From assembly GCA_964577115.1 (NCBI GenBank), contig CAZNXJ010000011.1:1-64000 (forward strand): a DNA stretch of 64,000 nt, read 5' to 3'. The stretch's first letter is position 1; every line of letters begins with the position of its first letter. Shown piece after piece: positions 9,017 through 16,636 of the stretch. The stretch is from CAZNXJ01 sp964577115 (GTDB taxonomy: Bacteria; Planctomycetota; Planctomycetia; Pirellulales; Pirellulaceae). The notes under the pieces are model-generated. The model saw nothing but the letters and a program-made list of their open reading frames with translations, searched no databases and had not been told where the DNA came from. Made by a program: the position numbers and the translations under genes.

Positions 9017-9430
9017 TCATCCGCCGTGTTTGACAAGCGCCTGAAGACGCCGCCGGGCGGGGCCGGCAATGCCCGTGGCTCTTACAAGCACCATGGCATC
9101 CGGTCCATCTTCAACGGTCGCGTAATAGTAATGTCCGCTGCCCGGCGGGAACTCGGTTTCCGCGATCCCGTTGCGCCACGTGATGTCGATTTCTAATTGG
9201 GCAAGCGCATGCGCGAGGCCGGCCTCGGCCAGATAGCGGGCGCGGTCATAGTCCGTCGTGTTTTTGAGGGCGGCGAAGTGGGCTGCTTCCGTGTCGAGGA
9301 TTCCGACGACCAGCACGGTCGTGACCGCCATGACGAACAGGGCCATCATCATCGCGGCCGCTCGGCGCCTTCGCCGATCTCCCGGCGGCCTTCTCGTCGG
9401 GCGGCGGGGCGTTACCATGCTCGCACCCAT
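9017..9430 (-). CDS. GspK/PilX-like minor pseudopilin
   Basis: This short protein (137 residues, or 133 from ATG 9418) has a very basic N-terminus followed by AAAMMMALFVMAVTTVLVVG, a pilin-like hydrophobic helix that lacks the canonical Glu at position 5, which is the hallmark of GspK. After the helix comes DTEAAHFAALKNTTDYDRARYLAEAGLAHALA, the region conserved in GspK and PilX. It is much shorter than proteobacterial GspK (about 320 residues) and lacks the large alpha-domain insert. It overlaps the end of the GspJ-like gene, which suggests coupled translation. It probably sits at the pseudopilus tip. Confidence 0.68.
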   Translation of the reverse strand: MGASMVTPRRPTRRPPGDRRRRRAAAMMMALFVMAVTTVLVVGILDTEAAHFAALKNTTDYDRARYLAEAGLAHALAQLEIDITWRNGIAETEFPPGSGHYYYATVEDGPDAMVLVRATGIAGPARRRLQALVKHGG

Positions 9431-9963
9431 GCCCAGCTGGACACGGTCCGCTGAGCTCCCGTTTCGCGCTCGAGCGTGACGGTAACCCGAATCTCGAGGG
9501 ACTGGGTTGTGGCGGCGGTCGCGGCGGGTGTCACGCCGTCGGCTTCGAAGGAAAGGATTTCCAGTCCGGAGATGCGATCTGCCAATAAACTGTCAGCCGC
9601 GTTGACGCCGTGCAGGACCGTGTTCGTCGCCTCGTCGTGCTCCCAGGCGAGGATTTGTCCATCGGCCATTTCGAGACTCAGAAACCCCGACGTATCGCCA
9701 GCCGGACTGGCGCTGACGACGCGGCGCGCCTGCCGTACCGCACGGACCATGTGTCTCATGGTCGCCTGGGCCGCCTCGATCCGTGTAAAGTCGCTTTCGT
9801 GAGCTTCCCAGGCCAGGCGTCCCGTACGGAGGACCAGGGAGACGGTTCCGAGCAGCATCGTGAGCATCGTGCTGGCGATGATCACTTCGAGCAGGGACAT
9901 CGCCCGCCGGCTATTCGCTGGCCGTATCCTGGTAGTTCCGCAGTTTGGAGATCTTTGTGCCAT
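9412..9963 (-). CDS. GspJ/PilW-like minor pseudopilin
   Basis: This 183-residue prepilin has its leader ending SRRA followed by MSLLEVIIASTMLTMLLGTV, Glu at mature position 5. The C-terminal part is a beta-rich domain, with RISGLEILSFEADG and QSLEIRVTVTLERETG as in GspJ/PilW proteins. The start at 9963 overlaps the upstream pseudopilin gene by about 50 bases; a later ATG at 9900 would leave no leader and is less likely. Together with the neighbouring I-, H- and K-like proteins it should form the minor pseudopilin tip complex. Confidence 0.72.
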   Translation of the reverse strand: MAQRSPNCGTTRIRPANSRRAMSLLEVIIASTMLTMLLGTVSLVLRTGRLAWEAHESDFTRIEAAQATMRHMVRAVRQARRVVSASPAGDTSGFLSLEMADGQILAWEHDEATNTVLHGVNAADSLLADRISGLEILSFEADGVTPAATAATTQSLEIRVTVTLERETGAQRTVSSWAWVRAW

Positions 9964-10384
9964 AGGTCACGCTGGGTTCGCCCGCGTCGAGGACGTCGTT
10001 TTCATTGCGGTCATTCCAGACCGTGACAGTGATCGCCATCAGCGTGTCGGGGATGCCACCCTCGGCGACGCTGTCGCCTTTGACCACGGTGTATTTCACG
10101 CTCGCCTGGCCCTCCGCTGCCAGGTCGCCACTGCTATTCGCCAGGTCCCAGCTCGCCGCCGACTTCGCCATTTCGTGTTCCAGACGACTGACGCAGGCTG
10201 ACGTCATTAGCGCGCCGATTTCCAGCTCGCGGCTGATCCGCAGGCTTTCCCCCATGACGCGCAGGGCCGGAACGAGCGCGGTGGCGATGATCGTCGCCGC
10301 CGCAATCAGTTCCAACAACGAATTGCCTCGCCGCGCGGCTCGCCGTCGGCAGCAAACGCGTCGGCGACAGGTCGCTGGCCGCAC
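9911..10384 (-). CDS. GspI/PilV-like minor pseudopilin
   Basis: This 157-residue prepilin is read from GTG 10384. A strongly basic leader ends AARRG and is followed by NSLLELIAAATIIATALVPA, Glu at mature position 5. The C-terminal part includes YTVVKGDSVAEGGIPDTLMAITVTVW and a region (NDRNENDVLDAGEPSVTYG) that could bind calcium. AGGAGA lies 6-7 bases upstream and fixes the start; the longer frame to 10627 runs back into the GspH-like gene. A sigma-70-like promoter candidate sits directly upstream at 10408-10435, so the I-J-K-L-M-D part may be transcribed separately. Confidence 0.72.
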   Translation of the reverse strand: MRPATCRRRVCCRRRAARRGNSLLELIAAATIIATALVPALRVMGESLRISRELEIGALMTSACVSRLEHEMAKSAASWDLANSSGDLAAEGQASVKYTVVKGDSVAEGGIPDTLMAITVTVWNDRNENDVLDAGEPSVTYGTKISKLRNYQDTASE

Positions 10385-10390
10385 TGCGTT

Positions 10391-10396
10391 TCTCCT
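10391..10396 (-). promoter_or_regulatory. ribosome binding site deciding the gspI-like start
   Basis: AGGAGA on the minus strand lies six bases before GTG 10384. No ATG is available close to the prepilin leader, so this site identifies the GTG as the start. Confidence 0.65.
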
Positions 10397-10407
10397 ATTG
10401 CCGCGAA

Positions 10408-10435
10408 AACGTAGCTCGCGGTTAACGGATGTCAA
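10408..10435 (-). promoter_or_regulatory. candidate promoter inside the T2SS operon
   Basis: On the minus strand TTGACA (10435-10430) is followed after exactly 16 bases by TACGTT (10413-10408), preceded by GAGC. The same -35, 16-base spacing and GAGCTACGTTT are found upstream of the receiver gene (15448-15475). The predicted transcript would begin about 15 bases before the gspI-like start. Confidence 0.45.
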
Positions 10436-10505
10436 AACCGGCGGGAGGGCGGGGCCACGCTGGCGCGGGATATCCGAGAGAGGGTGGCCGGGAGAATACG
10501 CGCGG

Positions 10506-10973
10506 CTAGTTGTATGTGACGCGCACGGCCCCGGTGACGGGGATGACATCGAGCTGTGCCGAGCGGTTGGCTCCGGACAGCGTGACCTGGTAGGGGCTGA
10601 GCGCCTGCCCCTCGAACGTGAACTCAAGCTGCGCGTCCGACGACGTCACCTCGAGCCGCTCGGAGAAAGGACGCAGACTATCGACGGCGATGACCCCGCC
10701 GCCAATGCGCCGATACATTTGATATCCCGAGATGCTGCCGCCGGAGGTGGTGAAGCCGAGATAATGATTGTCGCCTGTCATGACGGCGGCGCGCTGGAGG
10801 CGCAAGAGATCCAGCGCAAGACGGCGCCCTTCGATATGGGCGCTGACGTCGCCGAGTACTTCCGGAGTAAAGCGAGCTGCAGCGACGGCGGTCAGAATGC
10901 CTGTAATAAGAAGAACGACGAGGAGCTCCAGTAGCGTGACCCCTCGCCGTTCTCTCGCAGGTCTACATCGCAT
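10506..10973 (-). CDS. GspH/FimT-like minor pseudopilin
   Basis: This 155-residue prepilin has leader MRCRPARERRG followed by VTLLELLVVLLITGILTAVA, Glu at mature position 5, a textbook class of GspH. The rest is beta-rich (HYLGFTTSGGSISGYQMYR, QVTLSGANRSAQLDVIPVTG), as in GspH/FimT, with ALDLLRLQRAAVMTGDNHYL being typical of that family. It lies between the G-like and I-like genes, the same position as gspH in classic gsp operons. Confidence 0.75.
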   Translation of the reverse strand: MRCRPARERRGVTLLELLVVLLITGILTAVAAARFTPEVLGDVSAHIEGRRLALDLLRLQRAAVMTGDNHYLGFTTSGGSISGYQMYRRIGGGVIAVDSLRPFSERLEVTSSDAQLEFTFEGQALSPYQVTLSGANRSAQLDVIPVTGAVRVTYN

Positions 10974-11036
10974 GGTGTTTAGCGTTCTCGGACAAGTTAG
11001 CGTTCCACGAACGTGCCGAGTCCGAGGAGTGCTTCG

Positions 11037-11363
11037 CTACTGGGCCCGGTTGTTGGCATCCAGCGTGTATGCAGCTCCCGTCACCGGATTCGTCGGCAAA
11101 CCGTTGGGGAAGTAATTCGGGTCCCCGCCGATATCGCTGAGGTCGGCGGCCGGGTAGGAGCCCTTCTCGAAATACCAACGCTCCACGGCCGAATTGATCT
11201 CAGCCTTGTTCTGAGCGTCGGCGTTGGCCTTGGCCGTGTTCGCCGACACCGAAATACGGGGGATCACGACGACCGCGATGATGCCCAGGATCGTCACGAC
11301 GGCCAAGAGTTCCAGCAATGAAAAACCAGAACGCTTGCGGGACTTGCGATTGCGAAGCCTCAT
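11037..11363 (-). CDS. gspG: GspG-like major pseudopilin (second copy)
   Basis: This 108-residue prepilin has leader ending KRSG followed by FSLLELLAVVTILGIIAVVV. The helix continues to KAEINSAVERWYFEKGSYP, and the C-terminal part holds DIGGDPNYFPNGLPTNPVTG and YTLDANNRAQ. It is close to the pseudopilin at 3474-3824 in the helix (both have KAEINSAVER). It lacks the GHNH end seen in the other two copies. A purine-rich GAGAGAG precedes ATG 11363. Likely the main pseudopilus subunit or one of three alternative subunits. Confidence 0.8.
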   Translation of the reverse strand: MRLRNRKSRKRSGFSLLELLAVVTILGIIAVVVIPRISVSANTAKANADAQNKAEINSAVERWYFEKGSYPAADLSDIGGDPNYFPNGLPTNPVTGAAYTLDANNRAQ

Positions 11364-11625
11364 CTCTCTCTCATCCTTTCATGTCGTTAACCGTAGGCCG
11401 CTTTCTCACCAAAGGACCTACTTAATACGCTAGGGGCACCGCGAGGCAGCACCCGCCGCCTCTAACGAAACTTAGCTCACACTTTGGAGGGATATGAAAA
11501 AATATCGGGCTTTCTTGGGGCGCCGGGCCCGAGTCATTCGCATGCGACATCCAGGGAGCTAAATGGCTCACCGGCAAATACTCCCGTGGCAAGTTCCGCG
11601 GATTTCGGCCGAAGGGACCATCGTC

Positions 11626-11940
11626 TTAGTGGTTATGGCCCAGTACTCTGCCGGTTACCGGGTCGAGCTGGTACGGGCCGCCCGCTGCGGGGCATGTCGG
11701 CAGTCCGTCTGGAAAATATGCCGGGTCGGCCCCGATGTCGCTCAGGTCGCTCGCCGGCCAGCTGCCTTTGTTGCGCATCCAGAGCTGCGTCTGCACATCG
11801 ATCGTCGCTTTGTTCGTGTGGCAACCGGCGGCTTTGGAAGAGGCAACCGGGCCGGTTAGCCGCGGTATCACGATCGCGCTGAGAATCCCCATGATCGTGA
11901 CGACCATTAACACTTCCAGAAGGCTTAGTCCCTTGCGCAT
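11626..11940 (-). CDS. gspG: GspG-like major pseudopilin (first copy)
   Basis: This 104-residue prepilin has the very short leader MRKG and then LSLLEVLMVVTIMGILSAIV. The C-terminal part has DIGADPAYFPDGLPTCPAAG and ends TGRVLGHNH, nearly identical in layout to the copy at 3474-3824. The gene lies downstream of gspF with a 106-base gap and is followed by a 262-base gap, so it may be separately expressed. GAGGATG lies about ten bases before ATG 11940. Confidence 0.8.
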   Translation of the reverse strand: MRKGLSLLEVLMVVTIMGILSAIVIPRLTGPVASSKAAGCHTNKATIDVQTQLWMRNKGSWPASDLSDIGADPAYFPDGLPTCPAAGGPYQLDPVTGRVLGHNH

Positions 11941-12046
11941 CGTGCCGTCATCCTCGCGGTTGTCGCTTTACACCGTGCATCATCCGGCTCGTTGCTGTCC
12001 GACGAGGCGGGGCATGCCGGCCGAGACACGGCCACCGGCGCCACAA

Positions 12047-13207
12047 TTAATGCCCGCCACCGTTCATCGCGCTAATCATGTCGAACATCGGTAGGTAGAT
12101 CGCGAGCAGGATGCCGCCAATGCAGGTCGCCAGACCGATGGTCAGCACGGGCTCGATCGTGCCGATCAGCAGGTTCGTTGTTCGCTCGACTTCGCGACTG
12201 AGGTGCTTGCGGATATCCATCGTGGCTTTCGACAGCGTTCCCGTTTTTTCGCCGACGATCACCAACTGATTGACGACGGGGGGAAACAGGTCGCTATGCC
12301 GTTCCAGCTCGGCGCTGAAACGTTCGCCGCGCAAAATCGCCGAGTGTAACTGCTCGACACTTTTCCGCACGGCGCGATTCCCAATCGATCCGGCGCACAC
12401 CTTCAGTGCGTCAACAATCGTGAACCCGGCTTCCATAAGGTTGCCGAGCACCTCCATGAATTGGAGCACGGCGATGTTTTTCAGCCATTCGCCAATAAAA
12501 GGAATGCGGAGCAGAAAATGGTCCATCCAAAGTCGGCCTTGGGGATTTCGGCGAACGGCAATAATACCTGCGACGGCCAGCATCGCGGCAAGGATCAGTA
12601 GCCAGCCGTACGCGGAAGCAAACGCGCCGACGCTGATGAGCAGTTGTGTGATGGCCGGCAGTTTGGCTCCCGATTCGGCGTAGGTTTTTTCGAACGTCGG
12701 CACGACATAGAGAATCATGAAGCTGACCGCACCGCTGCCGACCGTGACGAGCATCACCGGATAGGCGAGTTTTTTGATGATCCTGGCCTTCAGGTCATCG
12801 CCGCGTTCCAGCTGTTCGGTAAGGCGTTGGATGGCATCCGGCAGCGTTCCGGAGCGTTCGCCTACTCGAATCTGATTGATGAAGAGATCGCTAAACGTCT
12901 TTCCGCACTGCGACAATGCCGTGCTGAACATCTCGCCGCTTTCCAGCTTAATGCGAACCTGATCCAGAAGGCCGGCGTAGCGTTTCAGCGACTTTTCGCG
13001 GCTGATGGTCTCGATGGCTTTGGGTAGAGTGAGGCCGTTCTCGATCAGGGTCGAGATATTGCGCATCATGTGGATCAGATCGCGCTTCTTAAACTTGACG
13101 GCCTTGTTTTTGGGCGGGCCCCCGATCTGAACGCTGGCCAGCTTTTGGAGAATGCCTTGCGCGCTCATGCCGCGCCCGGATGCAAACACTCGTTGGATGC
13201 TCGACAC
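12047..13207 (-). CDS. gspF: T2SS inner-membrane platform protein GspF
   Basis: This 386-residue protein has the two repeated cytoplasmic helical domains and three membrane segments of the GspF/PilC family (YPVMLVTVGSGAVSFMILYV, WLLILAAMLAVAGIIAV, TIGLATCIGGILLAIYLPMF). Family motifs include FSTALSQCGKTFSDLFINQI and RVGERSGTLPDAIQRL in repeat one and LVIVGEKTGTLSKATMDI in repeat two. It organises the pseudopilus above the GspE ATPase. I read the start as GTG 13207, with GGGGAGAG seven bases upstream. It follows gspE after 38 bases. Confidence 0.9.
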   Translation of the reverse strand: MSSIQRVFASGRGMSAQGILQKLASVQIGGPPKNKAVKFKKRDLIHMMRNISTLIENGLTLPKAIETISREKSLKRYAGLLDQVRIKLESGEMFSTALSQCGKTFSDLFINQIRVGERSGTLPDAIQRLTEQLERGDDLKARIIKKLAYPVMLVTVGSGAVSFMILYVVPTFEKTYAESGAKLPAITQLLISVGAFASAYGWLLILAAMLAVAGIIAVRRNPQGRLWMDHFLLRIPFIGEWLKNIAVLQFMEVLGNLMEAGFTIVDALKVCAGSIGNRAVRKSVEQLHSAILRGERFSAELERHSDLFPPVVNQLVIVGEKTGTLSKATMDIRKHLSREVERTTNLLIGTIEPVLTIGLATCIGGILLAIYLPMFDMISAMNGGGH

Positions 13208-13245
13208 GGCTCATCTCTCCCCAGTTCGGCCCTTGGCGACGAGCC

Positions 13246-14946
13246 TTAGCCCGACAACTTGTAATACACCTCTTCAAGCGTCGTGCGGCCGGCGAGCGCC
13301 TGCTCGACCCCGCCGGAACTTAGCGGTACCATGCCTTGCGAGATGGCGATCTCCGAGAGCTTCGACGCCGGCAGCCCGGCTTCGATGGCTTTTTCGAGCT
13401 CAGGCGTCACGACCATGATCTCGTAGATCGGAATCCGCCCCAGATAACCGCTTCCCATGCACTTCGGGCAACCCTTGCCCGCATAGAACTGAGCGTCCGG
13501 AGGCAATGGAGCATCGCCGACAAGCGACGCGAGCAGCCGCTGGTTGGGCTGGACGCGCTGCTTACACTGCGGACAAATGCCACGCAGCAGCCGCTGAGCA
13601 AACGCCGCCACGAGCGCACCGGCAATCTTGAAGCGATCGAGGCCCAGGTCGTTCAGGCGAGCGACCGATCCGACAGCGTCATTAGTATGCAACGTGCTAA
13701 TCAGCAGATGGCCGGTCAGCGCGGCTTGTACAGCGGTCGTCGCCGTCTCGTGATCGCGAATTTCCCCGACCAGGATTACATCGGGATCTTGGCGCATCAA
13801 ATATTTCAGCGCGTTCGCGAACCCCATGCCATGTTCGTTGTTCGACTGGACCTGGTTGATTCCTGGAAATCGGAATTCGACGGGGTCCTCGACCGTTGAA
13901 ATGTTCTTGGTGCTCGAGTCGATATTGGCCAGCATCGTATACATGGTCGTCGTCTTCCCGCTGCCCGTCGGCCCGGTAACGACCAGCATGCCGTGCGGCT
14001 TGGCAATCAGCATCTTCGTTGTTTCGATTTCCCTCGGCGTCATGCCGAGAGCTTCGAAAGTGAAGACGCGATTGTTCTCGCGCAAGACACGCATACACAC
14101 CTTCTCGCCGCCGACAGTGGGTATGCTGCTGACGCGGAAGCTGACGCGCGAACCGTTGTCTTCGATCGTCAGCGCGCCGTCCTGCGGGCGCCGTTTCTCC
14201 GTCGTGTCCATGTCGGCCATCACTTTGATGCGGCCGACGACGGCTTCTTCCGTGTGGTTCGGAATCGTCATTACCTGCTGGAGCTGACCGTCGACTCGGT
14301 ACCTCACGCGCATTTCTGGAACGTGCGGCTCGAGGTGAATGTCACTGGCTCCCGAGTTCACCGCACCCATCAGAATTGAGCGAACGAGACGGACGACGGG
14401 CGCATCGTCGTTTTCATCCTCCCGCCGCGCTTGTTTGACTTCTTCCTGCTTCTTTCGCTGCTCGGCCGCCGCCTTCAGATCGGCGAGCTTCATGTCGACG
14501 ATGGTTTGCCGAGCTGCAATGCGCTCGTCAAAGCTCTTGTCGAGCGCCGCCTGAACGTCCTCGTGCAGCGCGACGACCGGCTCGATCTGATAGCCCGTGA
14601 TCAACTCGGCTTCCGAGATGGCTTCCATGTCATCCGGGGCTACCATGGCCAGCGTCATGCAGCCGCCTGCCACCGAAACAGGGACGATCTCGCGCTGGCG
14701 CGCAAGCGTCTCGGGCAACAGGCGTACCACCTGCGGATGGATCTGCTCGGCCGGGATGCGCATGTACGGTACATCAAACTGCGCCGACAGTGCGTCCCCG
14801 AGTTGCTCGATCGTAATGAGTCCGCGCTGGACGAGCATTGTGCCCAGCATCCCCCGGCCGGCGCCTTGGCTGCTGAGCGCTTCGTTCAGCTGTTGCTCGT
14901 TAATCAGATTACGAGCTAACAGGATGTCTCCCAGACGGCCTGCCAT
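13246..14946 (-). CDS. gspE: T2SS/T4P assembly ATPase GspE (PilB-like)
   Basis: This 566-residue ATPase opens with an MshEN/T2SSE N-terminal domain (GRLGDILLARNLINEQQLNEAL). It then has the catalytic core with Walker A GPTGSGKTT, Asp box STVEDPVEFR, Walker B DVILVGEIRD and His box STLHTNDA. Two CxxC pairs (ICPQC and GCPKC, some 35 residues apart) form the zinc motif of extension ATPases. It drives pseudopilus growth. ATG 14946 has CCGGAG upstream; the longer frame to 15126 overlaps the receiver gene and looks non-coding. PilB and GspE cannot be separated by sequence alone; context favours GspE. Confidence 0.92.
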   Translation of the reverse strand: MAGRLGDILLARNLINEQQLNEALSSQGAGRGMLGTMLVQRGLITIEQLGDALSAQFDVPYMRIPAEQIHPQVVRLLPETLARQREIVPVSVAGGCMTLAMVAPDDMEAISEAELITGYQIEPVVALHEDVQAALDKSFDERIAARQTIVDMKLADLKAAAEQRKKQEEVKQARREDENDDAPVVRLVRSILMGAVNSGASDIHLEPHVPEMRVRYRVDGQLQQVMTIPNHTEEAVVGRIKVMADMDTTEKRRPQDGALTIEDNGSRVSFRVSSIPTVGGEKVCMRVLRENNRVFTFEALGMTPREIETTKMLIAKPHGMLVVTGPTGSGKTTTMYTMLANIDSSTKNISTVEDPVEFRFPGINQVQSNNEHGMGFANALKYLMRQDPDVILVGEIRDHETATTAVQAALTGHLLISTLHTNDAVGSVARLNDLGLDRFKIAGALVAAFAQRLLRGICPQCKQRVQPNQRLLASLVGDAPLPPDAQFYAGKGCPKCMGSGYLGRIPIYEIMVVTPELEKAIEAGLPASKLSEIAISQGMVPLSSGGVEQALAGRTTLEEVYYKLSG

Positions 14947-14998
14947 TGTGCTTTCTCCGGAGGTGAGCCGAGCTACCGCCGTGGCCCCGCGGTTCCGT

Positions 14999-15388
14999 TC
15001 AGCTGGAGGCGGGCGTCGCCACGAGCTGTTCGACCTTCGATTCGAGGACGAGCGGGTTATAGGGAGCGACCAGGTAGTCGGACGCTCCGGCGCGGAAGGC
15101 CTGCTGTACCGTGTCCAGCTCGGCATCGAACGACAGCGCCATGATCGGGATCTTCGTCGTCTGCTCGTCGCGCCCGAGAGCCTCGATCAATTCCAGGCCA
15201 CCCATGTCGCTCAGCGTCAGGTCGATAATCATTCCGTCCACGCGTTCACTGTGCGCCTTCGCGAGTGCCTGTTGGCCCGAGCGCACGGTGGTTACGCGGT
15301 AGCCCAGCAACTCCAGACGGAAACTGGTAACCTCCGCGAGAATGTCGTTTTCTTCCACGAGCAACACGTGCGGCTTTTGTCCACTCAC
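14999..15388 (-). CDS. stand-alone receiver domain, atypical active site
   Basis: This single CheY-like receiver domain has 129 residues with no output domain. The phospho-acceptor Asp is present (MIIDLTLSD), and the switch Thr is a Ser (PIMALS). The acidic pair that binds magnesium is Glu-Glu (LLVEEND), and the conserved Lys of the usual K-P loop is Ala (DYLVAPYNP). It may therefore be phosphorylated weakly or act as a phosphorylation-independent partner. It is the first gene of the leftward secretion operon, 52 bases before gspE, so a role in controlling GspE or secretion is likely. GTG 15388 is preceded by AGGAG at nine bases. Confidence 0.78.
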   Translation of the reverse strand: MSGQKPHVLLVEENDILAEVTSFRLELLGYRVTTVRSGQQALAKAHSERVDGMIIDLTLSDMGGLELIEALGRDEQTTKIPIMALSFDAELDTVQQAFRAGASDYLVAPYNPLVLESKVEQLVATPASS

Positions 15389-15397
15389 GGTTTCGGA

Positions 15398-15402
15398 CTC
15401 CT
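15398..15402 (-). promoter_or_regulatory. ribosome binding site deciding the receiver start
   Basis: AGGAG on the minus strand lies nine bases before GTG 15388. The frame continues upstream to 15538, but that part overlaps the promoter and has no receiver similarity. Confidence 0.6.
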
Positions 15403-15447
15403 CAATGCAAAGCGCGCTGTAGGTCCCGGCTGCAAACAGGCCAAGCA

Positions 15448-15475
15448 AACGTAGCTCACCTTGCCAAGATGTCAA
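15448..15475 (-). promoter_or_regulatory. candidate promoter of the receiver-gspE operon
   Basis: On the minus strand TTGACA (15475-15470), 16 bases, then TACGTT (15453-15448), embedded in GGTGAGCTACGTTTGC. The predicted transcript starts about 50 bases before GTG 15388. The layout is the same as at 10408-10435, and GAGCTACGTTT recurs near 22711. Confidence 0.5.
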
Positions 15476-15699
15476 TTTTGATATGGCGCGACCGGTCGGT
15501 ACGCTCGTTGCCAACCGAAATACCCGCACCATCTGCACCGCGAGAATGCGCGGAAAAACATTTCCCTATGGGGTTCGCGGGCGAGTCGCGAACCGAAATA
15601 CATCGTGGTGCGCTCGAACGCTCGCAAGATCGCACGTTTCAAAGGAGACCTAGGCGCGCCCGCCAGATCTGCCAGGGCGCCTTTGCAATGGGGGCGAAG

Positions 15700-16596
15700 A
15701 TGAGTCGCATGAAACCATGGTGCTGGCTGGCCCTGGCGGGTGGACTGGCCGCTGGTTGCGGCAACGAACCGCCCCCGAGGATCACTCCTGCGTCCACGCC
15801 CGCACCGCGCACCGCGGCAGGCGCTCCCGCTCCAATCGCGTCGCCGCTGCCCACTCCCGACCGCACCGCCGCCGAACGCATAGGCCCCGTCAGCGTCGCT
15901 GTCTCGCCGGCCAAGCTTCCCAAACCGAACGACGAAGAAAGGGAGAGTGGGAAGGCGCCGAGCGGCGCGAGCAACCAATCCGCCGCACTGCGCGCCGTGA
16001 CCTCGGCAGCCTCCGACGCCCTCCTGAAAATCAACCCCTTCAAGCCACCCACGCTCGACCAGGCAACGGCCCCTCAGCCCCAACAACGCGGGGACGATAC
16101 AGCAATTCGCCTGGTGGGCTTTGTCGATCGAGGCGAATTGAAAGCCCTGCTGTCGATCGACGGCCAATTACAAACGCTTGCGGTGGGCGACGTATATAAC
16201 AACGTCTCGGTGGTAGCGATTCAACCGCCCGCCGTGACTCTCAAACATGGCAAGCGCGAATGGGAAACCACGCTTTTCAAGCAGCCGATCGTGAACACGC
16301 ACGGCAGCAACAGTTCGAAGTCGTCCATGGCGCCGCAAGTAACGCTCGGCCAGGTTAAAGAGACGGCGCGCGAAGGATCGAAGTTCGAGAAGCTTTTCCC
16401 GAGCAATAGCAGCGGGCGCGCTTCGCTTTCGCCCTCCGCCCTCCTCAGAACCCTGTCCACCGCGGACTCGGCATCTGACGCCGCACCGTCGAGCGAAGCG
16501 GCTAACCGCCCCAGGGACGCCACTGCCCCGCGCCCGGTCGCTCCCCCGGCTCCGCCTACCGTGCCGATGCGCGTGCCAGGATCCACCGGGCGGTAA
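15700..16596 (+). CDS. PilP/GspC-like lipoprotein
   Basis: This is a lipoprotein of about 298 residues. A short signal peptide ends LAAGC, and the mature N-terminus is Pro/Ala-rich and disordered. A compact domain then runs from INPFKPP through IRLVGFVDRGELKALLSIDG to GDVYNNVSVVAIQPPAVTLK, the homology-region pattern of PilP and GspC that docks to the secretin N-domains. A Ser/Pro-rich tail follows. It probably bridges the inner-membrane platform and GspD, the GspC role, but as an outer- or inner-membrane lipoprotein like PilP. It is divergent from the main operon. ATG 15700 is preferred because GGGGGCGAAG precedes it and the signal peptide starts there; 15688 and 15709 are possible. Confidence 0.7.
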   Translation: MSRMKPWCWLALAGGLAAGCGNEPPPRITPASTPAPRTAAGAPAPIASPLPTPDRTAAERIGPVSVAVSPAKLPKPNDEERESGKAPSGASNQSAALRAVTSAASDALLKINPFKPPTLDQATAPQPQQRGDDTAIRLVGFVDRGELKALLSIDGQLQTLAVGDVYNNVSVVAIQPPAVTLKHGKREWETTLFKQPIVNTHGSNSSKSSMAPQVTLGQVKETAREGSKFEKLFPSNSSGRASLSPSALLRTLSTADSASDAAPSSEAANRPRDATAPRPVAPPAPPTVPMRVPGSTGR

Positions 16597-16636
16597 AACG
16601 CATCGTCCCTCGCGAGTGGTCGGAGGGAGCCGGCGC

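Larger units (their letters stand above)
15389..15699 (+). other. divergent intergenic region, receiver operon / PilP-like gene
   Basis: These 311 bases separate the leftward receiver-gspE operon from the rightward lipoprotein gene. The left part holds the promoter candidate at 15448-15475. I could not identify a rightward promoter with confidence. No RNA gene or further coding frame with plausible composition is visible. Confidence 0.6.
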
